A stretch of DNA of 64,000 bases from Curtobacterium sp. SGAir0471. Lineage in GTDB: Bacteria > Actinomycetota > Actinomycetes > Actinomycetales > Microbacteriaceae. A model generated the notes under the pieces. That model was not told where the DNA came from. It did no database searches and saw only the letters and a list, made by a program, of their open reading frames with translations. The translations under genes and the position numbers were made by a program. Each line of letters begins with the position of its first letter. Position 1 is the first letter of the stretch. The stretch covers positions 1,612,001-1,676,000 of the forward strand of contig NZ_CP027869.1 of assembly GCF_005490985.1 (NCBI RefSeq). Direction: 5' to 3'. This document shows, one piece after another, positions 33,326 to 40,919 of this stretch.

Positions 33326-33703
33326 CTAGCCGTGAACCTCGTCGCGGAACAGCGGACGCTTCCACGCACCGCGGACATCTGCCGACTTGTAGCCGAAGGG
33401 CTCGAGAGCCGCGTCGAGTTCTGCGTTGTGCTGATCAAGGAACGACGCGATAGCTGCCGCGGCCGCCGAGCCGACGGGCACCATGAGCGGGTCGCCGTCG
33501 ACGGTGAACGGGATGCGGTCGTAGGCACGCGCTACGTCGACTTCCCGCTTGAAGAGCTCGTTCCCGTCAACGTCGGAGACGAGCACGACGACAGTGGAGC
33601 GCTTCTCCAGGCTGCCGCGCGCGATGTAGAAAGCCGCGTCCTCGATCAGCTGTTCGAGGTTCGGGTCGTTCGGGTCGACGGTGATGTTGATGTCTGGCTG
33701 CAC
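33326..33703 (-). CDS. Hypothetical prophage protein
   Basis: A 125-residue acidic protein (GTG start at 33703 with GGGAGG close upstream; the longer frame is not needed). It begins VQPDINITVDPNDPNLEQLI and has an alpha/beta mix with no known motif (STVVVLVSDVDGNELFKREV, later AAAAAIASFLDQHNAELDAALEPFGY). It reads in the structural-gene direction next to the LamG fragment and is probably a minor virion or late gene. Confidence 0.6.
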   Translation of the reverse strand: MQPDINITVDPNDPNLEQLIEDAAFYIARGSLEKRSTVVVLVSDVDGNELFKREVDVARAYDRIPFTVDGDPLMVPVGSAAAAAIASFLDQHNAELDAALEPFGYKSADVRGAWKRPLFRDEVHG

Positions 33704-33791
33704 GGTCCTCCCTTGAGGATCAATTGACGAGGACGGCCACGGTACCGAGAGCCGCCGACACTCGGGGCGCAAGCCCGTAGAACGACAGAAG

Positions 33792-33827
33792 GACCCCCTC
33801 GAGCTCCCAAAGGAACCCGAGGGGGTC
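33792..33827 (-). terminator. Hairpin after the LamG fragment
   Basis: GACCCCCTCG (33792-33801) pairs with CGAGGGGGTC (33818-33827). It closes the reverse-strand LamG fragment ending at 33839 and copies the stem sequence of the 33239 hairpin. Confidence 0.7.
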
Positions 33828-33838
33828 GAGTGGTGCTG

Positions 33839-34096
33839 CTACAGCGAATACAACCCGCGGAGGTTGGACACGAGCTCGGCGCGTTCCGCTGCGGTGAGTG
33901 CGCGGGCGAAGGAACCGACCTCGGCGATGTCGACCTGCGCGAACCCTGACGAGTTGGTATTCCGTCCGATCTCCATACGCCCGGGTGCCCCGGTCCCGAC
34001 CGAGCCGTTCACCTCCGCGTCGTCCATGCGGATGACGCTCGACGTGCCGTTGAAGACCGCCACGAACACGTGCCAGTCGTTCCCCGGGAGCAGGGT
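33839..34096 (-). pseudogene. C-terminal LamG/concanavalin-like fragment of a phage virion protein
   Basis: The open frame after an in-frame TAG at 34097 reads TLLPGNDWHVFVAVFNGTSS, then VDIAEVGSFARALTAAERAEL, the end of a LamG-like carbohydrate-binding domain as found on phage tail proteins. The first part of the gene is missing. The cut lies 15 bases from the end of the HNH gene, so both flank the same deletion. Confidence 0.75.
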
Positions 34097-34110
34097 CTAG
34101 CCTTCCTCGC

Positions 34111-34386
34111 CTAGGACGCGGGCCAGATCTCAACGTCAGCGGCACTACCCTTGCTCGCGTTGCAGTGCCGGTGCATCGGCTGCAGCTGCTGGCCGGCGAG
34201 GCGGCCGCCGTTGGCGAGTGCGTCGGGGTGGTCGGCGGTGAACGCCATCCGGTCTGTGTCGGGCAGCGTGGTGTCGATGGCGTTCCCGCACCACCAGCAG
34301 GGCAGCTGCTCGGCGGCGGTGCGGCGCTTGAGGGCGGCCTGGGCGCGGCGGTAGGCGCGGTGCCCGTGTCCGTTGCGGTCGGTCAT
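34111..34386 (-). CDS. HNH endonuclease, phage type
   Basis: A 91-residue HNH nuclease: CWWCG (zinc pair), DHPDALANGG and LQPMHRHCNASKG. In phages this gene normally lies just before the small terminase subunit and helps DNA packaging. Here the terminase genes are missing and a LamG fragment follows. Its ATG overlaps the stop of the preceding small gene (ATGA). Confidence 0.85.
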   Translation of the reverse strand: MTDRNGHGHRAYRRAQAALKRRTAAEQLPCWWCGNAIDTTLPDTDRMAFTADHPDALANGGRLAGQQLQPMHRHCNASKGSAADVEIWPAS

Positions 34387-34586
34387 GCTGGCACGTCGGA
34401 CGTCTTGCAGATCAACTCGCGGATCGCTGCGGCGGGTGCGGTTGCGACTGCGGTGTACCGGATGGTGACAGGCCCGTCGGTGGGGAGCGCGTCGATCTGG
34501 ACGGTGCCGAGTTGCGCGGTGGCGGGGTCGATGCCGGCGGCTGTGAGGACGGCGCGGTCGAAGTCGTTGCCGAGGTTGACGGGCAT
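34383..34586 (-). CDS. Small conserved phage protein before HNH
   Basis: A 67-residue protein with GGAGGACGCCG before its ATG. It starts MPVNLGNDFDRAVLTAAGID and has an alternating helix/strand feel, without known motif. It is translation-coupled to the HNH gene and reads from the tRNA-like gene side. The 226 bases upstream, up to the tRNA-like gene, hold no convincing gene. Confidence 0.6.
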   Translation of the reverse strand: MPVNLGNDFDRAVLTAAGIDPATAQLGTVQIDALPTDGPVTIRYTAVATAPAAAIRELICKTSDVPA

Positions 34587-34812
34587 CGGCGTCCTCCTGA
34601 CGTGGTCGGCCGTCCTCGTCCGGGGTCCGCGTTGTCAGCGCGGCTTCTCTCGGGGGTCTCGGCCTGGTGGGGTTCCCCGTCAGCTCGTCGCAGCAGCATC
34701 TGTTGTGGTCTGCGGGTGACGGGGAAGTTGGGAAGTGGCCGGGCCGTACCCGCTCGAGAGCGCTCGGCTCGTCCGAGCGCCGCGCAGACGTCTCCACTCG
34801 CGAGCACGGACC

Positions 34813-34889
34813 TGGTGCCAACCGCTGGGATCGAACCAGTATCCTCCCGGGCTTCAACCGGGCGCTCTGCCGAACTGAGCTTGGAAGGC
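34813..34889 (-). tRNA. tRNA-Phe(GAA)-like gene with a damaged acceptor stem
   Basis: The reverse strand folds as a cloverleaf: D stem GCTC/GAGC, anticodon stem CCCGG/CCGGG with loop TTGAAGC (anticodon GAA), five-base variable loop, T loop TTCGATC, and an encoded CCA end. The acceptor arms GCCTTCC and GGTTGGC pair except for two central T-T mismatches, and the outer T-stem pair is A-C. G37 instead of A37 is unusual for tRNA-Phe. It is a phage-borne or degenerate tRNA; activity is doubtful. Confidence 0.7.
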
Positions 34890-35016
34890 AGGTGGCAGGT
34901 GCGGAGGGCGTCCGCTCGTCCCTCGATGCCTGGCGCACCGCCGGTCACAGTCCGGATCCGTAGGCGTCTTGTTGTCGCGGATGTGTCGCCGCGGGTGGGC
35001 TGACCACCATGACCGG

Positions 35017-35041
35017 GGGCTGGCGCCTGAGGAGCCAGCCC
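35017..35041. terminator. Small hairpin upstream of the two-helix membrane protein
   Basis: GGGCTGGC (35017-35024) pairs with GCCAGCCC (35034-35041), loop of nine bases. It may insulate the forward cargo gene at 35097. Confidence 0.4.
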
Positions 35042-35096
35042 ACGAGCTGCCAGTCGTTGCTAACGATTGCTCAGCAACCGACCGATAGGAGCACGC

Positions 35097-35489
35097 ATGA
35101 TGGGGAAGAACGCTCGGCGCTTGACCGACCTCGAGCATGCCGTCCAAAAGCTCACTGCGGCACAAAACGCAACCTCTGGTGCGCAGCCGGCCAATCCGGT
35201 GCGGACGCGGACGCGCATTGCCGCCCTCGTCTTGCTCGTCGCCTACACGGTAGTAATCGGCGGCGCCTTGAGCATCTCGATCTTGCACGGGCCAGCAGGT
35301 GGGGACAAGGATCTGGTTGCTCTCGTGGGAGCGATTGTTGTCGCGCTTTCCGTGATCTTCACGAACGTGACAATCATCGTCAACGAGTGGGAGAGTCCTC
35401 GGAAGTTGGGGTTCGAGGGATGGATGTCCGTCGGCGCGATCGCGACTGGAGCCATGGGCTCAGTGCTGGTCGTTATCGGGCTTCTTTGA
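35097..35489 (+). CDS. Two-helix membrane protein, prophage cargo
   Basis: A 130-residue protein with a soluble N-terminal 45 residues (heptad-like LTDLEHAVQKLTAAQNAT) and two or three transmembrane segments (about 48-72, 80-103 and 112-130). ATG 35097 or 35100, with AGGAG upstream. It is transcribed against the phage genes and ends at a hairpin, as expected for lysogen-expressed cargo, for example superinfection exclusion. That role is a guess. Confidence 0.65.
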   Translation: MMGKNARRLTDLEHAVQKLTAAQNATSGAQPANPVRTRTRIAALVLLVAYTVVIGGALSISILHGPAGGDKDLVALVGAIVVALSVIFTNVTIIVNEWESPRKLGFEGWMSVGAIATGAMGSVLVVIGLL

Positions 35490-35513
35490 GCGCTTTGCTC
35501 GGCTTGAAACGCA

Positions 35514-35547
35514 GCATGCTCGCTCGGATGGTTCCGGGCGAGCATGC
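35514..35547 (+). terminator. Terminator of the cargo membrane protein
   Basis: GCATGCTCGC (35514-35523) pairs with GCGAGCATGC (35538-35547), 25 bases past the stop. Confidence 0.7.
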
Positions 35548-35718
35548 GGTGTTACTGAGATCATAGCCGAAAGATGAACAGCCTTCCACCTTTCCGGGGT
35601 CGAAGTTCTCCTGAGTGGCGGTACAGGAGGTCACGGTCGAGTATCGACCCGGCCTCTAAGTACAAGTTCTCCGCTTGACTCCTTCTTGCTTGGAGGGACC
35701 AAGCGAGAAGGGGGCAAC

Positions 35719-36270
35719 ATGAAGTTGAAGCAGTCGATGGCGCTCGCCGTCGCAATGACCGCCGTTCTGCTGATGGGTGGGACCACAGTCGCCAATGCAG
35801 CGAGTCCTGAGGACACCTGGAGTGAGCCGCAGTCCGTGACGTTCAACGCGCCGTCTTCTTCTGCCGCTGGAGCGTCCACAGCCCGAGTCGCTGCGGGGTC
35901 GAAGATCACTTGCACGGTGCAGACCAACAGCGCGCACTACTCGGACGGGTCCAACGGAGTGATCGCGAAGATCAGGGCCTCGTGCAAGGGGACCTGCGGC
36001 TGTGAGCCGACCGTATCTGTTCGGGTGCAGGGGCTCCTGTCGTGGTCATCCACGGAGTCGCCCTACACGAAGTACAAGAAGGTCCGCACCACCGACACGA
36101 CGAAGACCTTCAAGACGGACGGAACGCAGGTGACGACGTATATCCCGCAGCTGGGGCAAGACGGCTATCGGGCGAACGGCTGGTACATCGCGACGGGCAC
36201 GCTCGATCCGGCTGACGCACCTGCGGTCTCGTCGACCAACGGGCCGCGGCACGTCACGGACGTACCCTGA
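35719..36270 (+). CDS. Small secreted protein, prophage cargo
   Basis: A 183-residue protein with a clear Sec signal peptide (KLKQSMALAVAMTAVLLMGG, cut at ANA-AS near residue 27). The mature part is polar with four cysteines (TCTVQ, SCKGTCGC) and no known domain. It has a good AAGGGGG site. It is the second forward cargo gene in the remnant, with its own terminator. The 228 bases before it hold a short hairpin near 35690 and nothing else certain. Confidence 0.7.
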   Translation: MKLKQSMALAVAMTAVLLMGGTTVANAASPEDTWSEPQSVTFNAPSSSAAGASTARVAAGSKITCTVQTNSAHYSDGSNGVIAKIRASCKGTCGCEPTVSVRVQGLLSWSSTESPYTKYKKVRTTDTTKTFKTDGTQVTTYIPQLGQDGYRANGWYIATGTLDPADAPAVSSTNGPRHVTDVP

Positions 36271-36286
36271 ACAGAGCGACTGGTCG

Positions 36287-36328
36287 CGGCGGCGGTGCGG
36301 ATGCTGTTAGGCGTCCGCACCGCCGCCG
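36287..36328. terminator. Bidirectional terminator between convergent genes
   Basis: Perfect 15-base hairpin (36287-36301 with 36314-36328). The reverse gene ending at 36307 has its last codons inside the stem. Confidence 0.85.
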
Positions 36329-36567
36329 TCTGTCAGCCAGATAAGTCCGGGGAGGCCAGCCTCGTCGGCGGACAAGATGGCGAGCTGCAGCTTGGCTCCC
36401 CGTCGTTCTGCTTCGTCGCGAGCCCAGGTTGACGCGTCCCGAATGGTCGCGCCGGAGATTTCGACGCAGTCCAGGTGGCTTCGTCCGTTGGTCCAGAAGA
36501 ACGCTCGCAAGCGTGGGGTAGCTGTTTCCCATTCGGTGTCCCGCTCGTCGACCGTCTTGTGGTCCAT
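36307..36567 (-). CDS. Hypothetical prophage protein
   Basis: An 86-residue protein with AGGAGGG before its ATG at 36567. It reads HKTVDERDTEWETATPRLRA, then alternating strands and helices ending IWLTDGGGADA. No family was recognised. It is the last gene of the reverse-strand early/replication block. Confidence 0.6.
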   Translation of the reverse strand: MDHKTVDERDTEWETATPRLRAFFWTNGRSHLDCVEISGATIRDASTWARDEAERRGAKLQLAILSADEAGLPGLIWLTDGGGADA

Positions 36568-36616
36568 GAAGCCCTCCTCTGGCAGCTGCATGCAGCCTAC
36601 GACGCGTGCTGGGCGC

Positions 36617-36772
36617 TTACGCGGTGCGCTGCTGGTTTGCGTCCAGCAGCCGCTTGGCACGCCAGATCTCCCGCAGCTGGTCGGCATTCACGTACACCTC
36701 CCCGTCGGCCGTGTGCGTCTTCAGTCCGTCGTTCTGGATGTACCGGTTGAGGGTCTGGGGTGTGATCCGCAT
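36617..36772 (-). CDS. 51-residue helix-turn-helix protein
   Basis: ATG 36772 to TAA 36617 encodes MRITPQTLNRYIQNDGLKTH, then EVYVNADQLREIWRAKRLLD. This is the pattern of a MerR/excisionase-like DNA-binding helix-turn-helix followed by a short wing. The same frame is open upstream to the previous stop (WTKKQGARE), so the HTH start may extend if a non-standard start is used. It follows the zinc-ribbon gene at 28 bases. Likely a small phage DNA-binding protein such as an Xis. Confidence 0.6.
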   Translation of the reverse strand: MRITPQTLNRYIQNDGLKTHTADGEVYVNADQLREIWRAKRLLDANQQRTA

Positions 36773-36799
36773 CTCGCGAGCGCCCTGCTTCTTCGTCCA

Positions 36800-37519
36800 T
36801 CACGTGGTCGGTTCAGCGACTTCTTCGGCGCGCATGTCGCGGAAAAGCTCCGCGAGGTCCCGCTCCTTCAGGAGTGCAGCAGTGTCGCCCTCGAAGCCGC
36901 AGTAGGTGCACGTGAGGGTGAAGTCCTGAAGCTGCTCCGACTGCCACTCGACCCCCATTGACGCGTCGCCGCAGACGGGGCACGGGCGGGGGATCACCGG
37001 TCGCGGGCCGCGTCCGTCGCGGGGGAACTTCTGACGGAGCTCCCAGACGATGGTCGCGACGTCGTCGAAGTAGGCGCCGGCGTGCTGGTGTCGTTCGATC
37101 TTGTCCTGGTGGGTGAGCAGCCAGATGGTGACGTTCAGCACCAGCGCTGCAGCACCGTCGGGAGTGACGCCGGCTCGGAAGCCCTGCACCTCCCGGCCGT
37201 CTGCCCATGCGTAGGTCGCCGTGACCGGGGGTGCGATGTGCAGCTCGTCGGACCAGTAGGACACCCAGTGCAGCAGTTGCGCGTAGGCGGCGTCGGATTC
37301 GTCGACCGCGTCCACTCGGAGAGGCGCCGGAGCTTCCTTCGAGGCCGGTCGAGGCAGACCGTCCGAGCGTTGTGCGCCTGCGGGGACGACGAGCGTGCGG
37401 ACGTAGGCGATGAGTCCGGGTGCTTCGTTGAGCCGGAGTCGGGCGCGAGCTGCAGCGAGCGACAGGAGCGCGGTGGGGTCGACGGCGGCTTCTCCCGCAG
37501 CCTGCTGGGGGATGGTCAT
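36800..37519 (-). CDS. Phage protein with C-terminal zinc ribbon
   Basis: About 239 residues. The ATG at 37519 is chosen for its GAGGAACAGC site; a GTG at 37570 overlapping the previous stop is the alternative and would add 17 residues. The last 70 residues contain two CxxC pairs (CPVCG and CTYCGF), a zinc ribbon as in replication or transcription accessory proteins. The middle part mentions Trp-rich helices without known motif. It belongs to the replication block. Confidence 0.65.
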   Translation of the reverse strand: MTIPQQAAGEAAVDPTALLSLAAARARLRLNEAPGLIAYVRTLVVPAGAQRSDGLPRPASKEAPAPLRVDAVDESDAAYAQLLHWVSYWSDELHIAPPVTATYAWADGREVQGFRAGVTPDGAAALVLNVTIWLLTHQDKIERHQHAGAYFDDVATIVWELRQKFPRDGRGPRPVIPRPCPVCGDASMGVEWQSEQLQDFTLTCTYCGFEGDTAALLKERDLAELFRDMRAEEVAEPTT

Positions 37520-37566
37520 GCTGTTCCTCATCTGATCGGGGTCAGTCGTGTCAGTGTGTGCGCCGG

Positions 37567-38043
37567 TCACCGCAGGTACTCCGGGGCTGCGGGCTCAGCG
37601 TTGCCGCCGAGCCACATGGACGCGTTGGGGAGCGCGTCGCGACTGCGCTGTTCCACGCTTTGGCGGTAGGCGTCGTGGGTTTCAAACCAGGTGCCGCCGA
37701 TGATGACGCCCCGGCGCGCAACGCGATCGGCCTGCAGCGCCTCTACCGCCGCAACGGGCAGCTTCTTGGTATCTGGCCAGTCGGAACCGATGACACCGCG
37801 AGAGCGGGCTTCTTGGACGTCCAGGGCGTTCCTCTGTTGCAGCTTCCTCGTGCCGGCGACGATGTGGGCCGGCTTCAAGTACTCGGTCGAGTCCCGGAAG
37901 TGGTCGACGCCCGCTTGATAGGCGAACTCGACGTCAAGGTCGCCGAGAACGTCGTACCAGGCGTTGACGGTCTCCGGGTCAACGTTGCGGTGGTCAACGA
38001 GGGAGAACGTGGTGAGCAGCTTCGAGAGCTCGAGCTTGTTCAT
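37567..38043 (-). CDS. Phage replication-associated protein (loader-like)
   Basis: A 158-residue protein. The start MNKLELSKLLTTFSLVDHRN and the segment VNAWYDVLGDLDVEFAYQAG, then HFRDSTEYLKPAHIVAGTRK, is the pattern of a small protein often encoded beside replication initiators in actinophages. It overlaps the winged-helix gene by 50 bases. A role in helicase loading is inferred from position. Confidence 0.65.
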   Translation of the reverse strand: MNKLELSKLLTTFSLVDHRNVDPETVNAWYDVLGDLDVEFAYQAGVDHFRDSTEYLKPAHIVAGTRKLQQRNALDVQEARSRGVIGSDWPDTKKLPVAAVEALQADRVARRGVIIGGTWFETHDAYRQSVEQRSRDALPNASMWLGGNAEPAAPEYLR

Positions 38044-38806
38044 GCTGTGCCTCCTGGGCGAAGTGTTCGACGGTGCTGAGGTTGCGGTGGAACGCGGTCT
38101 GCTTGGGTTGGCTGACAGCTGGGCGAGCGAAGTCGTAAGACCAACGCCTCTGGTTGAGCCAGGGGCGGAGCCCGGGGACGTACTGCACGTCGCGTCCGGA
38201 AGCGGTGTAGGCGTCGCCGTGCTGAACGATCGCGGCGGCGAGGTCTCCGGCAGCCATCACGCGGTCCCGGACGAGCTTCTGAAATTGCTCGAAGGCGGGC
38301 TTACGTGCATCCTTCTTCGGCCAGTGCTTCCACGCCTCGTCTAAGAGCTCCGAGAGTGCAGATCCGTCCGCTCGCGGTGAGTACGAAGGACTCACTTCTT
38401 CTTCTGACTTCTTAGAGGAAGAGTGGGCGGAATTACCCCACTCTTGACTGGGCGGATTCGCACCACTCGACTGCGCGGATTCGTCCGTCACGCACCGGTA
38501 CGACTTGGTCCGATCCGTGATGCCGCCGTCTCGGTGTTCGGCCGCGTGGAGGTGGCCGGACTTCTCGAGCTTCGCGATCACACGCTTGATCTGATCCGAC
38601 GACAGCCCCGAGGCGTGTGCGAGCTCGTCGCGGTTGGCTCTCCACCAGGACTGGCCGTCTCGCTCGTACCGGTGAGGGCTCTGGCGCGCGGTTCGGGAGT
38701 AGATGAGCTGCCAAACGATCGCTTCCGGTGCTCCGAGCTCGCGGACGAGCGCAGCACGCAGGGGAATGAAGTCCGGATCGATGAGCAGCGACTGCGGCAC
38801 CGCCAT
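37994..38806 (-). CDS. Phage replication initiation protein with winged helix
   Basis: A 270-residue protein. Residues about 20-110 form a winged helix (AIVWQLIYSRTAR, LAHASGLSSDQIKRVIAKLEKSG). A Ser-rich linker leads to a DnaD/phage-O-like C-terminal part (LLDEAWKHWPKKDARKPAFEQF). It would bind the phage origin and recruit helicase. Its ATG shares a base with the previous stop (TGATG). Confidence 0.75.
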   Translation of the reverse strand: MAVPQSLLIDPDFIPLRAALVRELGAPEAIVWQLIYSRTARQSPHRYERDGQSWWRANRDELAHASGLSSDQIKRVIAKLEKSGHLHAAEHRDGGITDRTKSYRCVTDESAQSSGANPPSQEWGNSAHSSSKKSEEEVSPSYSPRADGSALSELLDEAWKHWPKKDARKPAFEQFQKLVRDRVMAAGDLAAAIVQHGDAYTASGRDVQYVPGLRPWLNQRRWSYDFARPAVSQPKQTAFHRNLSTVEHFAQEAQHEQARALEAAHHVLPR

Positions 38807-38952
38807 CAGATGCTGACGTCACTAACCGCGTCGATCATCAGCTCGAGCTCGAGCTGCGCGAACGGGTCGGGCGCCGGGTAGCCCATCGCCTGGGAGTAGA
38901 AGACCTTCCCGCTGTTCTTCGCGGTGTGCCGGAACCAGAGATGCGGGTGCAT
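38806..38952 (-). CDS. Short phage protein at the remnant edge, possibly truncated
   Basis: ATG 38952 starts MHPHLWFRHTAKNSGKVFYS and runs 48 residues into the replication initiator start. The frame is open further upstream into the broken DUF475-like gene, so the original start was probably lost at the junction near 38975. No family was recognised. Confidence 0.45.
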   Translation of the reverse strand: MHPHLWFRHTAKNSGKVFYSQAMGYPAPDPFAQLELELMIDAVSDVSI

Positions 38953-38974
38953 TGCCCAGCCGCCGCGGGGGAGG

Positions 38975-39350
38975 CTGCAACGAATGCGGCCAGCGCGGGC
39001 CGGACCTCGGCGAGGTGCGCGGAGAAGGACCCGGGGGCGAACACCGCCGCGTCGACGGCGGTCGCAGGGTCCGTCGCCCCGCCGACGGCGACGGCCGCCG
39101 GCGGCAGGAGCAGGCGCATGGCGAGCACGCCGGCGACGATGCCGAGGGACAGGAAGAGTCGCCGGGCGGGGGAGTGCAGACGACCGGCGATGCCTGCCAT
39201 CGGCACCGACGAGTCGGCGGCCTACACGATCTCGAGGACGGCGAGCGCAGCGAACGCCAGGGCGGCTGCGGGGCCGAATGCAATCCATGCGACAGCAGCG
39301 GCAGCCGCGGTGAGGAGGAGCGGGACGGTCAGGAGCGATCTCGTGGCCAT
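38975..39350 (-). pseudogene. Broken DUF475/TerC-like membrane protein
   Basis: From ATG 39350 the reverse strand encodes LLTVPLLLTAAAAAVAWIAF and a second helix ending ALAVLEIV, then an in-frame TAG at 39222. Past the stop the same frame continues AADSSVPMAGIAGRLHSPAR, RLFLSLGIVAGVLAMRLLLP and ALAAFVAA, the arrangement of DUF475 proteins. It stops matching near 38975 where phage sequence starts. A nonsense codon and loss of the 3' half both disable it. Confidence 0.65.
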
Positions 39351-39518
39351 GTCCCCATGCAGCACCGGGCGCCTGGACCGCGCGTCCGTCCCGTCTGGCA
39401 GACGCCCCGGAGGCACCGGAGCGTTCGTCGGGACGGGTGACGGCCCGTCCGCACTTGCGGGAACGGGCCGTCGGGTCCGGTGACCGTGAGCGATGCAGCG
39501 TGGAAGTGGGGCGCTTCG

Positions 39519-40337
39519 TCAGAGGTCGCAGATGGCCGTGGGCAGGTTGCCATCGCCGCCGATCCACACGGCCCGGATCCACGAGCCCGACCCGAGTTGG
39601 AACCGGATCGGACCGTCGGCCGTGTCCGTCGACCACATCGACCAGGGCCCATCGAAGCCGGGTGAGTCGTTCCGGAGGTCCGGGTAGGCCGCGCGCAGTT
39701 CGTCGAGCGTGGACCCGACGCCGATGCCGCGGGCTGTCGTCGGACCCGAGAGCCGCCCGGGCGGCCCGTCGGCGATGAACGACGACAGGACCACGCTCGA
39801 GACCGCGCCGGTGTCGTCGGACACGACCTGCACCTGGACTCCGTCCGTGTTCTGCCACACCCCCTCGGGTGTGCACCCGCCGCTCGGCTCCCGGTCGAGA
39901 ACGGCGTCGAGGTCGTCGGTCTCCTGTTCGGTGCGGCCGCCAACGGCGACGGGTCCGAGCTCGGAGCCCGAGATCGTCCAGGTCCTCGGGTCGTCGAGTG
40001 CGAACGGTGCACGCGTCGGGGTCGGGGTCGCCGACGGAGCGGGGCGGAACGACGGCGTGACCGCGGCGGACGACGGTTCGGACGAGCCCGTCGGCGTCGG
40101 GGTCACCGCGGTGGTCGGCGCGGCCACAGGGGAGAACGGTGCCGGCACCAGGCCGATGGCCACGGCTCCGCTCGCGGCACCGATGCCGAGCATCGCGACC
40201 ACACCGACCACGATGCCGACGCGGCCGAGGCGGTGGCGGCGACCCGCGCCGCGAGGACGGGCCTCGGCGAGGACCTGGTGCTTCATCGTGACGAGCATCT
40301 GCGTCAGCTCGTCGCCGGTGGGGGGCTCAGTGTTCAC
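39519..40337 (-). CDS. Membrane-anchored protein downstream of an ECF-like sigma factor
   Basis: A 272-residue protein: cytoplasmic N-terminal 45 residues, one transmembrane helix (VGIVVGVVAMLGIGAASGAVAI, about 52-73), a Thr/Pro/Ser linker, and an extracytoplasmic domain with a Cys pair (SGGC, AICDL). The GTG start lies 11 bases inside the sigma factor gene. The layout suggests an anti-sigma factor or a cell-surface target of the sigma factor, but the N-terminus lacks a zinc anti-sigma motif. Confidence 0.65.
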   Translation of the reverse strand: MNTEPPTGDELTQMLVTMKHQVLAEARPRGAGRRHRLGRVGIVVGVVAMLGIGAASGAVAIGLVPAPFSPVAAPTTAVTPTPTGSSEPSSAAVTPSFRPAPSATPTPTRAPFALDDPRTWTISGSELGPVAVGGRTEQETDDLDAVLDREPSGGCTPEGVWQNTDGVQVQVVSDDTGAVSSVVLSSFIADGPPGRLSGPTTARGIGVGSTLDELRAAYPDLRNDSPGFDGPWSMWSTDTADGPIRFQLGSGSWIRAVWIGGDGNLPTAICDL

Positions 40338-40830
40338 GGTCGTCCACCGCCTTCCTGGGGTCCGCGGCGCTGCGTCGGGAGGGCCCCGTGATGCGGGGGA
40401 GTGGAAGCGGAGGTGTACGGACCGCCTCGGCGAAGGATCGACCACCGACGATGCAGGCCTCGACGACCTGGCGGGCGACGGGGCCGAGCGCCGCAACTTC
40501 GTCGAGCACGAACCGCAGTCGGTGCTGGGCGTCGGCGGGGTCCCGGTGCCGGTCGGTCGACGTCGAGGCTGCCCAGTGGTCGCGGCAGGTCACGAGGAGC
40601 CACGGAAGCAGACCGACCTCGTCGACCGCGATGGTCCCGGCCTGCTGCCAGAGGCTCGCGAAACTGTCCTGCACGAGCGCGGCGACGCCCGCGCGGTCGT
40701 CGGCGAGGGCCCAGGCGTAGCGCGTCAGGGTCGGCGCGTGGTGGTCGAACGCGGTCGCGAGCGCACCACGATCGCCGGTCGCGATGGCAGCGAGCAGCGC
40801 CGCGTCACCGGTGCCGGGTGGTCGTGTCAC
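40327..40830 (-). CDS. ECF-like sigma factor with a shortened C-terminus
   Basis: A 167-residue protein. Residues about 8-75 look like sigma region 2 (ALLAAIATGDRGALATAFDH, YAWALADDRAGVAALVQDSF). A region 4-like start follows (LDEVAALGPVARQVVEACIV), but the recognition helix is not recognisable; the end is Pro/Arg-rich (RTPPLPLPRITGPSRRSA). It may be degenerate or use a divergent region 4. GTG start with GGAAGGGGG. The next gene overlaps its end. Confidence 0.6.
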   Translation of the reverse strand: MTRPPGTGDAALLAAIATGDRGALATAFDHHAPTLTRYAWALADDRAGVAALVQDSFASLWQQAGTIAVDEVGLLPWLLVTCRDHWAASTSTDRHRDPADAQHRLRFVLDEVAALGPVARQVVEACIVGGRSFAEAVRTPPLPLPRITGPSRRSAADPRKAVDDREH

Positions 40831-40919
40831 GGTGTCCCCCTTCCACCTGGAGGTGTCGCGCTCCTTCCCGGTCCTGACGTCGACGATCCCTCGGGCGTGT
40901 CGCCGCCGCGGTCGCAACC

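Larger units (their letters stand above)
30309..38975. mobile_element. Decayed prophage remnant
   Basis: The limits are the points where the toxin gene (left) and a DUF475-like gene (right) break off. Within lie an integrase N-terminus, an M15 lysin-like peptidase, a LamG tail fragment, an HNH gene, a tRNA-like gene, and a block of replication-type genes, mostly on the reverse strand. Forward-strand cargo genes with their own terminators are interspersed. Terminase, portal, capsid and tail genes are missing; HNH and LamG fragments abut at 34097-34110, marking an internal deletion. GC is visibly lower than in the flanks. No intact attachment repeat was seen. Confidence 0.75.

Noticed and set aside
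33030..33827. CRISPR-like array of repeated palindromes
   Set aside because: The repeats are terminators with irregular spacing and genes between them; there are no uniform spacers or cas genes.
35060..35091. Second sigma-28-like promoter (CTAAC... and ACCGATAGG) before the cargo membrane protein
   Set aside because: The -10-like box overlaps the ribosome binding site, so transcripts would start inside or after it; spacing is also one base off.
36597..36803. 68-residue reverse frame starting MMDEEAGRSRDADH
   Set aside because: A shadow of the 51-residue helix-turn-helix gene in the neighbouring frame, which has real protein character.
30309..38975. Intact, inducible prophage
   Set aside because: Integrase is truncated, terminase, portal, capsid and tail genes are missing, and at least two gene fragments are visible.
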